Below, in pieces: positions 28,471 through 35,205 of a stretch of DNA of 64,000 nucleotides. How positions within the stretch are numbered: position 1 is the first letter of the stretch; each line of letters opens with the position of its first letter. This DNA is from Mycolicibacter heraklionensis. Lineage in GTDB: Bacteria > Actinomycetota > Actinomycetes > Mycobacteriales > Mycobacteriaceae. The stretch lies in the NCBI RefSeq assembly GCF_001021505.1, contig NZ_LDPO01000004.1:186001-250000 (forward strand). Direction: 5' to 3'. Position numbers and translations under genes: made by a program. The notes below the pieces were generated by a model. It saw only the letters and a list, made by a program, of their open reading frames with translations, was not told the origin of the DNA and did no database searches.

Positions 28471-29442
28471 TTAGGGCGTGAAGACCACCCGGGTGCCCGA
28501 CGGCTCCCGCTGAGTCCACACCTGCTCGACGTCCGCCAAGGGCTGCCGCTGGGTCGCGAGCTGAAGTTGGCCGTCGGCGAGCATGGCGAACAGCCGGGGC
28601 AGGAATTCCTGGTTGGCCTGCCGCAGCACGTCCATCGGGACACTGCCGAGGCCCACCCCGCGCAGCGTCACCGCGGCGCTGCGCAGAATTCCACCGGCGA
28701 GGTTGATGGTGGGGCCGGCCATCGTGCCGACCTGGATGAACTGTGTCGCGTGGGCGACTGCGCCCAGTCCCTGATTGCCCAGGGCGGCCAGCACCTGCTC
28801 GGCCGGTTCCCCCCACAGGTAGTCGATGACCACGTCGAACGGGCGGTCTCGGTGCACCGCGGCGACCCGGGCCGCCAGGTCGTCGTGGCCCAGCCGGATG
28901 GTGTCGGCGCCGAGACCGCGCAGCCAGTCGAGCCTGTCGGCGTCACGTCCGACAGCGACCACCCGCTCGACCCCGAACTCGGACTTGGCCAACTGAACCG
29001 CCAGTGACCCGGTGACGCCGGTCGCGCCCAGTACCAGTACGTGATGTTCGGGGCGGACCTGTGCGGCGTGCTGTAGCGACACCCACGCCGACACGCCGGG
29101 GTTGGGCGCGGCCGCAGCGAGTACCGGATCGATGCCGTCTGGCAGCTCGACGATCCGGCCCGGGGCAAGCAGGGTGCGTTCGGCCATCATTCCGTATGGC
29201 GTGACCGCGGTGCCGTACACCCGGCGGCCGTCGGCGAGGCGGGCCACCCCGTCCACTCCGGCCACCCCGGGCAGCGTCAAACCCGAACTGCCGTAGTGCG
29301 TACCGGCGACCAACCCGCGGGTGAGGTTGGTCAGTGCCGACGCCTCCACTGTCGCAATGACCGCGCCGTCATGTGCTTCGGGCTCGGGGAAATCGGTGTA
29401 TACCGGCACCCGCCCCAACGCCTCGATCACTGCTGCCTTCAT
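28471..29442 (-). CDS. Zinc-free MDR quinone oxidoreductase-like protein
   Basis: A 323-residue medium-chain dehydrogenase/reductase. It opens MKAAVIEALGRVPVYTDFPE and binds NADP through VLVLGATGVTGSLAVQLAK (about residues 137-155). No cluster of zinc-binding cysteines is present, which points to the quinone oxidoreductase/enoyl reductase branch rather than an alcohol dehydrogenase. The ATG has AAGGAGG seven bases upstream. It is divergent from a MarR-type regulator, with paired operator-like sites between them, so it is probably induced by a toxic quinone, aldehyde or antimicrobial that the regulator senses. Substrate unknown. Confidence 0.83.
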   Translation of the reverse strand: MKAAVIEALGRVPVYTDFPEPEAHDGAVIATVEASALTNLTRGLVAGTHYGSSGLTLPGVAGVDGVARLADGRRVYGTAVTPYGMMAERTLLAPGRIVELPDGIDPVLAAAAPNPGVSAWVSLQHAAQVRPEHHVLVLGATGVTGSLAVQLAKSEFGVERVVAVGRDADRLDWLRGLGADTIRLGHDDLAARVAAVHRDRPFDVVIDYLWGEPAEQVLAALGNQGLGAVAHATQFIQVGTMAGPTINLAGGILRSAAVTLRGVGLGSVPMDVLRQANQEFLPRLFAMLADGQLQLATQRQPLADVEQVWTQREPSGTRVVFTP

Positions 29443-29455
29443 CGGTGCCTCCTTT

Positions 29456-29519
29456 TGGTTTCTATGGAAACCATACTCGGAGAGTGTCAGCCGTGGCAAT
29501 ATGGTTTCGGTGAAAACCA
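29456..29519. promoter_or_regulatory. Paired mirror-image MarR operators over divergent -10 boxes
   Basis: Site A at 29456-29473 reads TGGTTTC-TATG-GAAACCA, a perfect inverted repeat. Site B at 29502-29519 reads TGGTTTC-GGTG-AAAACCA, one mismatch, same 4-base spacer. Each overlaps a TATGGT hexamer: minus strand 29475-29470 for the oxidoreductase and plus strand 29500-29505 for the marR gene. From each -10 the sequence runs outward as TATGGTTTC. A dimer at each site would block its own promoter. The regulator assignment is by adjacency. Confidence 0.75.
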
Positions 29520-30010
29520 AAGCGGACGTGATCGCCCGGATCGGCGACCTGGTCCAAGCCGTGGGCGACAAGTTCGACGACTCCGGCGGCGACGCCGAGC
29601 GTGACTTCATGGCGCAGCACTGCCCTCGGCGGCTAGAGGCGGCAGTGCGCGAACTGCCCACCCTGAGCATGCATCTGCTCGATCGCATCGGCGACGATCC
29701 GGTCAATATCGTCACCCTGGCCGCCCGATCCGGGCAGCTCAAGGGCACCGTATCCAAGCATGTGCAGCGCTTGGTGGCGGCCGGCCTGGTCGAACGCCTG
29801 CCCGTGCCGGGCAACCGCAAGGAGATCGCCCTGCGACTCACCGCGGACGGCCGCATCGTGGTGCGCGCCCACCGCCGCCTGCACGATGAGATGAACCTCG
29901 GCATGAGCGACTTCTTGTCCCGCTACACCCATGCCGAATTGGCGACGGTGGCGAAGATCCTGGGCGACCTGCTGGCGACCGAGCGGGTGGGTGTGCGGCT
30001 GGCGCCGTAG
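29501..30010 (+). CDS. MarR family transcriptional regulator
   Basis: A protein of about 169 residues with a winged-helix MarR core: VNIVTLAARSGQLKGTVSKHVQRLVAAGLVERL (read in two parts at about residues 70-102) contains the recognition helix, followed by the wing GNRKEIALRLT. N- and C-terminal helices form the dimer interface. ATG 29501 and GTG 29510 both lie within operator site B, and neither has a Shine-Dalgarno, so the true N-terminus is uncertain by a few residues. It is divergent from the oxidoreductase it probably represses, and probably autoregulated. Confidence 0.85.
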   Translation: MVSVKTKADVIARIGDLVQAVGDKFDDSGGDAERDFMAQHCPRRLEAAVRELPTLSMHLLDRIGDDPVNIVTLAARSGQLKGTVSKHVQRLVAAGLVERLPVPGNRKEIALRLTADGRIVVRAHRRLHDEMNLGMSDFLSRYTHAELATVAKILGDLLATERVGVRLAP

Positions 30011-30034
30011 CCGAATGGTTCCGAGGAACGCCTA

Positions 30035-30538
30035 CTAGAACTCGGTCGAAGGGAGAGTGTCGAAGAGGGTGAAGTCCTGGCCGCCGAAATCGATGACATC
30101 CGACATACCGATCACGACTCCAGAGGAGTTCAACTCCTCGGTGAAGGTGTTGCCCCACAGCTCAGTCCCGGTGGCGTCGGATGCGACGAAGTTGGAATAC
30201 TCCTCGATGTAGTCATGGCTGTCGGCGCCGTTGACGTACAGCTCGTAGCCGGCGGTATTCGAGTAGAAATCCAGTCCAGCGAAGATTTGATTGGTCGCGA
30301 TCCAGTTGCCGACCACCCCGTCTCCGTGAATCCCGACCGTCGGATGAGATAAGTCTTTGACTCCACCTGTGAAGAAGTACTCTCCCGGTTGACCGGCGTC
30401 GGGACCGTTGGACGATATCGGCTCGTATACGACGTAATCGGGGTCGGCGGCCGCCAGGGCGCTGGTGGCCAGCGCGATCAGCGGTGCGCCCAAAGCGAAG
30501 CCAAGCAGTGTCGCGCGGCGAATCGTGTGAGTAATCAT
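30035..30538 (-). CDS. Small exported protein of unknown function
   Basis: A 167-residue protein with a clear signal peptide (MITHTIRRATLLGFALGAPL then ATSALAAADPD). The mature part is acidic, aromatic and Cys-free (Tyr/Asp/Asn-rich), and ends GMSDVIDFGGQDFTLFDTLP. Short elements such as DFGGQDF and the overall composition recall the FGGGFANVY units of the repeat protein at 7411, but similarity is too weak to call them homologous by eye. The ATG was chosen because GGGGGCT precedes it by five bases and the signal starts there. The gene converges with marR. I do not recognise the family. Confidence 0.65.
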   Translation of the reverse strand: MITHTIRRATLLGFALGAPLIALATSALAAADPDYVVYEPISSNGPDAGQPGEYFFTGGVKDLSHPTVGIHGDGVVGNWIATNQIFAGLDFYSNTAGYELYVNGADSHDYIEEYSNFVASDATGTELWGNTFTEELNSSGVVIGMSDVIDFGGQDFTLFDTLPSTEF

Positions 30539-30705
30539 GGTGAGCCCCCAATGCTTTGCTGTGTTTATGCTAAGAATTCGGGACGCTATCGGGTTGCTGT
30601 CGCAGCGATCAACACACCGTTCCACTCAATGGAACACCCACGACACAGCCCGTTCAGCCCAACCCTTCCCGGTCCGGTACTGTCACCGTATCCACTTGTG
30701 TCACT
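30539..30705. other. Intergenic region before the DUF222 remnant
   Basis: Contains the promoter region of the exported protein gene and nothing else I can identify. Together with the remnant at 30706-30918 it makes a 380-base stretch without an intact gene. Confidence 0.3.
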
Positions 30706-30918
30706 GTGGTTTTGGTTGTGGATAGCTTCGGCGACGTGGATCGGGCGCCGGGGCTGGATTTCGAGGCCCTGACGGCACGGGAATGCCTGGCTTTGTTGTG
30801 GCGCTGCGAGACGCTACGGCGGCGGCTCCCGGCGGTGGAACATCCCCTGGTCAATCAGATCGCCGCCGCCGACCCCGCCGAGATCGGTGGCAGCGCCCGC
30901 TGGGCCCTAGCCGGGCGA
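30706..30918 (+). pseudogene. N-terminal fragment of a DUF222/REP13E12 HNH-nuclease family protein
   Basis: A plus-strand frame starting GTG 30706 encodes FEALTAREC then LRRRLPAVEHPLVNQ and SARWALAGRL. This is the conserved N-terminus of the mycobacterial DUF222/13E12 repeat family (normally about 400-500 residues ending in an HNH nuclease domain). The similarity ends where the SDR gene stop (30919) begins on the other strand. The frame stays open beyond only because it is antisense to that gene. It is read as a relic left by deletion, or the edge of a REP13E12 element. Family assignment is from memory of the motif. Confidence 0.6.
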
Positions 30919-31695
30919 CTACAGCGGCGTGACGTACGCCGAGCTGATCCCACCGTCCACCAGGAACGTCGAGCCGGTGATGAACGACGCGTCATCGCTG
31001 GCCAGGAAGGCGACGGCGGCGGCGATCTCCTCCGGTTCGGCAAACCGGCCCACCGGCACGTGCACCAGCCGGCGGGCGGCGCGCTCCGGGTCGGCGGCGA
31101 ACAGCTCCTGCAGCAGCGGGGTGTTCACCGGCCCGGGGCACAACGCGTTGACCCGGATGCCTTGCCGGGCGTACTGCACCCCGAGCTCACGCGACATGGC
31201 CAGCACGCCGCCCTTGGAGGCTGTGTAGGAGATCTGGGAGGTGGCCGAACCCATCACCGCCACGAACGATGCGGTGTTGATGATCGACCCGCGTCCGGCG
31301 GGCGCCATGTGCCGCAGTGCCGCCCGGCAGCACAGGTACACCGACTTCAGGTTGACATCCTGAACCCGTTGCCAGGCAGGAAGTTCCGTGGTTTCAATCA
31401 CGTCGTCGTCGGGCGGCGAGATGCCGGCGTTGTTGAAGGCGATCTCCACCGAGCCGAACGTCTGGGCCGCGGTGTCGAACAGCGCGTCGACCTGGTCCTG
31501 ATCGGAGACGTCGACCTGAACGAACAGGCCGTCGAGCTCATCGGCGACCGCGGTGCCGGCCGCCTGGTCGAGGTCGCCGACCACGATCTGGGCGCCTTCG
31601 GCGCGCATCCGCCGCGCGGATGCCAAGCCGATTCCGCCACCGGCGCCGGTCACCACGGCTACCCGTCCGGCCAGGCGTTGGGTCAGATCGGTCAC
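30919..31695 (-). CDS. Short-chain dehydrogenase/reductase
   Basis: A 258-residue classical SDR. NAD(P) binding is by VTGAGGGIGLASARRMRAEG (about residues 15-34). Asp in VVGDLD after beta-2 suggests NAD preference. NNAG, a Ser in NTASFVAVMG and the catalytic YTASK (Tyr-x3-Lys) are present. The GTG start overlaps the aldehyde dehydrogenase stop by four bases and has GAAGGAG five bases upstream. It is the last gene of the glnA4 operon and corresponds to Rv2857c by position (memory). It likely oxidises or reduces an intermediate of the same amine/amino-alcohol pathway. Confidence 0.88.
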   Translation of the reverse strand: MTDLTQRLAGRVAVVTGAGGGIGLASARRMRAEGAQIVVGDLDQAAGTAVADELDGLFVQVDVSDQDQVDALFDTAAQTFGSVEIAFNNAGISPPDDDVIETTELPAWQRVQDVNLKSVYLCCRAALRHMAPAGRGSIINTASFVAVMGSATSQISYTASKGGVLAMSRELGVQYARQGIRVNALCPGPVNTPLLQELFAADPERAARRLVHVPVGRFAEPEEIAAAVAFLASDDASFITGSTFLVDGGISSAYVTPL

Positions 31696-33056
31696 TGCAT
31701 CTCCTTCACTGCGATGAATACGTTTTTGGTCTCGGTGAACGACAGTGGGGCGTCCGCGCCCAGCTCCCTGCCCAGCCCCGACTGTTTGAAGCCGCCGAAC
31801 GGCGTGGTGAAGCGCACCGAGGAGTGCGAATTCACCGACAGGTTCCCGGCTTCCACCGCCCGCGAGACGCGCAGCGCCCGGGACAGGTCGTTGGTCCAGA
31901 TCGAGCCCGACAGCCCGTAGACGGTGTTGTTGGCCAGGGCGATGGCGTCGGCTTCATCGTCGAACGGCAGCACCGTCACCACCGGGCCGAATATCTCCTC
32001 GCTGACGCACCGGTCGGTGGCCGCGGGAGTCAGGACCGTGGGCGGGAACCAGAAACCGGGGCCGGTGGGAGCCTGACCTCGGAAGGCGACCGGCGCGTCG
32101 TCGGGCACGTAGGAGGCCACCTTTTCCCAGTGGGGGCGCGACACCAGCGGGCCCATCTCGGTGTCGCGGGACGTCGGGTCGCCGACGACCACACCGGCCA
32201 CCGCGGGCTCCAGCAACTCCATGAAGCGGTCATAGACGCTGCGCTGCACAAGGATCCGGCTACGCGCACAGCAGTCCTGCCCGGCGTTGTCGAACACGCC
32301 GTAGGGTGCCGTCGCGGCCGCATGCTCCAGGTCGCAGTCGCCGAACACGATGTTGGCGCTCTTGCCGCCGAGTTCCAGCGTCACCCGTTTGACCCCGGCC
32401 GCGCCGGCCTGCAGGACCCGGGTGCCGGTGGTGGTGGAACCGGTGAACACGATCTTGGCCACGCCCGGGTGGGTGACCAGGCGCTCCCCCACCTCTGCAC
32501 CGCGACCGGGCAGCACCTGCAAGAGGTCGCCATCCAGACCCGACTCCACAGCCAGCTCCGCCAACCGCAGTGTGGTCAGCGGCGTCCACTCGGCGGGCTT
32601 GATCAGCACCGCGTTTCCGGCGGCCAGCGCCGGTGCGAAACCCCACGCGGCGATCGGCATCGGGAAATTCCACGGGGTGATGATCCCGACGACGCCCAGC
32701 GGCTCGTGGAAGGTGACGTCGAGCCCGCCGGCGACCGGTATCTGCTTGCCGGACAGCCGTTCCGGGCTGGCCGCATAGAACTGCAGCACGTCGCGGACAT
32801 GCCCGGCTTCCCATTCGGCGGCCGACACCGGATGGCCGGAGTTGGTGACCTCGAGCGCGGCCAGCTCGTCGATGTGGGCGCCGACAACCGCGGCGAAGTC
32901 TCGCAGCGCCGCGGCCCGCTCGGCCGGGGCACGTTTGGCCCACCGCTTCTGGGCGGCCTGTGCGCGGCGCACCGCATCGTCGACGGCGGCGGCGTCGACG
33001 TGGTCGACGGTGCCGAAGACTGCCCCGGTGGCCGGGTTGATCAGTTCGTGGATCAT
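31692..33056 (-). CDS. aldC: NAD-dependent aldehyde dehydrogenase (AldC-like)
   Basis: A 454-residue aldehyde dehydrogenase. Visible are TPWNFPMPIAAWGFAPAL (cofactor site), FTGSTTTGTRVL (nucleotide-binding turn), the general base Glu in LELGGKSANIVF and the nucleophile Cys in AGQDCCARSRI (normally GQxC). The C-terminal PFGGFKQSGLGRELG is intact. The start ATG overlaps the previous stop by four bases. In the glutamylated polyamine pathway a PuuC-type ALDH oxidises gamma-glutamyl-aminoaldehyde, and its position between a PuuD-like hydrolase and an SDR fits that role. Substrate not proven. Confidence 0.88.
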   Translation of the reverse strand: MIHELINPATGAVFGTVDHVDAAAVDDAVRRAQAAQKRWAKRAPAERAAALRDFAAVVGAHIDELAALEVTNSGHPVSAAEWEAGHVRDVLQFYAASPERLSGKQIPVAGGLDVTFHEPLGVVGIITPWNFPMPIAAWGFAPALAAGNAVLIKPAEWTPLTTLRLAELAVESGLDGDLLQVLPGRGAEVGERLVTHPGVAKIVFTGSTTTGTRVLQAGAAGVKRVTLELGGKSANIVFGDCDLEHAAATAPYGVFDNAGQDCCARSRILVQRSVYDRFMELLEPAVAGVVVGDPTSRDTEMGPLVSRPHWEKVASYVPDDAPVAFRGQAPTGPGFWFPPTVLTPAATDRCVSEEIFGPVVTVLPFDDEADAIALANNTVYGLSGSIWTNDLSRALRVSRAVEAGNLSVNSHSSVRFTTPFGGFKQSGLGRELGADAPLSFTETKNVFIAVKEMQ

Positions 33057-33790
33057 TCGCTCACCCGAGCCAACGCGTACTTGCCCGCTTCGGCCACGAT
33101 CGCGGCGAACAGCCGCAGATCGTCCGGGGATTCCTCGGGATGCCACTGAACCGCGAGCACGAAATCCTCCCCGGGAAGCTCGATCGCCTCGATGACCCCG
33201 TCGTCATCGCGCGCACTGACGACAAGTTTCGCACCCACGTCCGCGATCGCCTGATGGTGGTAGCACTGCACCTGGCAGGTCTCGCCCAGAAGCTCGGCCA
33301 GCCGAGTGCCGGCCACGGTGCGCACCGACATCGGGGTGAAGACACCGCCGCCCGCCCGGTGCCCGGTGCTACCGATGACGTCGGGCAGGTGCTGGTGCAG
33401 CGTCCCGCCGAGCGCCACGTTGAGCACTTGGGCGCCACGACAGATCCCCAGCACCGGCATCCCGCGCCGCATCGCCTCCGCCAACAGGGCGAATTCCCAG
33501 GCGTCCCGGGTGGTGTCGGGCCGATCAGTCTCATCGTGCGGGGTCTGGCCGTACCCGGCGGGGTCCAGGTCGCGGCCGCCGGTGATCACCAGGGCGCTGA
33601 CACCGGCGAGCACACGCGCCGCGATGTCGGGTGTCACCGGCTGCGGCGGCAACAGCACCGCGATTCCGCCTGCGGCGGTGATGCTCTGGATGTATTGGGC
33701 GGGCAGCAGGCCGGCCCGCGCATCCCAGACTCCGAACTTCGCTCGGTCCAGATAGGTCGTCAGTCCGATAACGGGTTCAGAAGCGCTCAA
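33053..33790 (-). CDS. Gamma-glutamyl hydrolase of class I glutamine amidotransferase fold (PuuD-like)
   Basis: A 245-residue PuuD-like peptidase C26. Catalytic Cys is in GICRGAQVLNVALGG, the His-Glu pair in VQWHPEESP, and the glycine-rich ITGGRDLDP precedes. PuuD cleaves gamma-glutamyl-GABA to glutamate and GABA. It should release glutamate and the acid product after the GlnA4-type ligase and AldC have acted. A TTG at 33790 is used, overlapping the glnA4 stop by 14 bases; no better start is visible because MSASEPVIGLTTY is the natural N-terminus. Corresponds to Rv2859c by position (memory). Confidence 0.87.
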   Translation of the reverse strand: MSASEPVIGLTTYLDRAKFGVWDARAGLLPAQYIQSITAAGGIAVLLPPQPVTPDIAARVLAGVSALVITGGRDLDPAGYGQTPHDETDRPDTTRDAWEFALLAEAMRRGMPVLGICRGAQVLNVALGGTLHQHLPDVIGSTGHRAGGGVFTPMSVRTVAGTRLAELLGETCQVQCYHHQAIADVGAKLVVSARDDDGVIEAIELPGEDFVLAVQWHPEESPDDLRLFAAIVAEAGKYALARVSE

Positions 33791-35141
33791 AACCCCGGAC
33801 CCTCTCCCAGTCGGTCACCGCGGTGTTGAATGCGTCCAACTCGACCCGGGCACTGTGCAGGTAATGCTCGACGACCTCATCGCCGAACGCCTTGCGCGCT
33901 AACGCCGATTCGGCGAACAGCTCCACGGCGCCGCCGAGCGTCGTGGGCAGGTGCGGCAGTCCCGCCCGGTAGGCGTCGCCGTCGACCGGCTCGGGCAGCG
34001 CCAGATCATTGTCGATGCCGTGCAGCCCCGCCGCAATCAGTGCCGCGACCGCCAGATAGGGGTTCACGTCGCCGCCGGGCACCCGGCACTCCACCCGCAT
34101 CGAGTTGCCGTGGCCGAGTACTCGCAGCGCACAGGTGCGATTGTCCAGGCCCCACGCTATCGCCGTGGGGGCGAAACTACCGCCGACGAATCGCTTGTAG
34201 GAGTTGATGTTCGGGGCATAACACAGGGTCAGCTCGGGCAGCGTGGCCAGCACGCCGGCCAGGAAACCCCGGAACAACGCCGACATGCCGTGCGGCGCCT
34301 CGGGATCAGCGAACACCGGAGATCCTTCGGTGTTGCGCAGTGACAGATGTACATGGCAGCTGTTGCCTTCGCGTTGGTCGAACTTCGCCATGAACGTCAG
34401 GCTCTTGCCGTGCTGGTCGGCGATCTCCTTGGCGCCGCTCTTGTAGACGCTGTGGTTGTCGCAAGTGGTCAGCGCCTCTTCGTAGCGGAAGGTGATCTCC
34501 TGCTGGCCGTTGTTGCACTCCCCTTTGACGCCCTCGCAGCGCAGGCCCGCGCCGGCCATCCCCAGCCGAATGTCACGCAGCAGCGGTTCCAGCCGCGTGC
34601 CGGCGACCAGACCATAGTCGGCGTTGTAGTCGGTCCCCGCGGTCAGGCCGCGATACCCACCGGCCCACGCCTGCCGGTAGCTCTCCTCGAAGACCAGGAA
34701 CTCCAGTTCGGTGGCGGCGTAGGCGATCAGCCCGCGCTCGGCCAGCCGGGCGAGTTGGGCGGCCAGTATCTGGCGGGGCGCCACCGTGACCGGACCGCCG
34801 TCCGGCCAGTGCGCGTCGGCCAGCACGTGCGCGGTGCCGGGCAACCACGGGATGCGCCGCAGTGTGGCGAAGTCCGGTTTGAGCACCAGATCGCCGTAGC
34901 CGGTGCCCCAGTCGGCGATCGAGTAGCCGGGGACGGTGTGCATCTCCACGTCGACGGCCAGCAGGTAGCTGCAGCACTCCACGCCGTGTTCGGCAACCTC
35001 GGCGACGAAGTGCTCGGCCGCGACTCTCTTGCCGACCAACCGGCCCTGCATGTCGGCGAACGCCACCACAACGGTATCGATCTCCCCGGAGGCGACCAGT
35101 GGTTGCAGCTCTGTCAGGGACAGCATCGTAGGCCGACTCAT
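33777..35141 (-). CDS. glnA4: Glutamine synthetase-like gamma-glutamyl-amine ligase GlnA4
   Basis: A 454-residue GSI-fold protein with metal and ATP motifs in diverged form: ATELEFLVFEESY (about 148-160), VKGECNNGQQEITFRY (about 210-225), GNSCHVHLSL and NSYKRFVGGSFAP (about 320). It lacks the usual substrate loop of true glutamine synthetase. GlnA4-type enzymes of actinobacteria ligate glutamate to amines such as ethanolamine or polyamines. With the downstream PuuD-like hydrolase, aldehyde dehydrogenase and SDR it forms a plausible amine-catabolic operon. The ATG has GAAGGAG seven bases upstream, and a palindrome overlaps its -10 box. Confidence 0.87.
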   Translation of the reverse strand: MSRPTMLSLTELQPLVASGEIDTVVVAFADMQGRLVGKRVAAEHFVAEVAEHGVECCSYLLAVDVEMHTVPGYSIADWGTGYGDLVLKPDFATLRRIPWLPGTAHVLADAHWPDGGPVTVAPRQILAAQLARLAERGLIAYAATELEFLVFEESYRQAWAGGYRGLTAGTDYNADYGLVAGTRLEPLLRDIRLGMAGAGLRCEGVKGECNNGQQEITFRYEEALTTCDNHSVYKSGAKEIADQHGKSLTFMAKFDQREGNSCHVHLSLRNTEGSPVFADPEAPHGMSALFRGFLAGVLATLPELTLCYAPNINSYKRFVGGSFAPTAIAWGLDNRTCALRVLGHGNSMRVECRVPGGDVNPYLAVAALIAAGLHGIDNDLALPEPVDGDAYRAGLPHLPTTLGGAVELFAESALARKAFGDEVVEHYLHSARVELDAFNTAVTDWERVRGFERF

Positions 35142-35168
35142 TGTGCTCCTTCGCCGACGACGATCTTC

Positions 35169-35194
35169 CCTGACAGTTGAGTGCTGTCAGGCTA
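35169..35194 (-). promoter_or_regulatory. glnA4 operon promoter with perfect palindromic operator
   Basis: CCTGACAG-N7-CTGTCAGG at 35169-35191 is a perfect 8-bp inverted repeat. On the minus strand TAGCCT (35194-35189), a TANNNT -10 box, overlaps one arm, which suits a repressor site better than a terminator. It would give a leader of about 40 bases with the Shine-Dalgarno GAAGGAG. It also lies just past the stop of the fatty-acyl-AMP ligase, so a terminator role is the alternative. No regulator gene is adjacent. Confidence 0.6.
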
Positions 35195-35205
35195 CCCGCC
35201 CGCGG

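Noticed and set aside
35169..35191. Terminator of the acyl-AMP ligase gene
   Set aside because: Kept only as an alternative: one arm overlaps a good -10 box for glnA4 and no T-tract follows.
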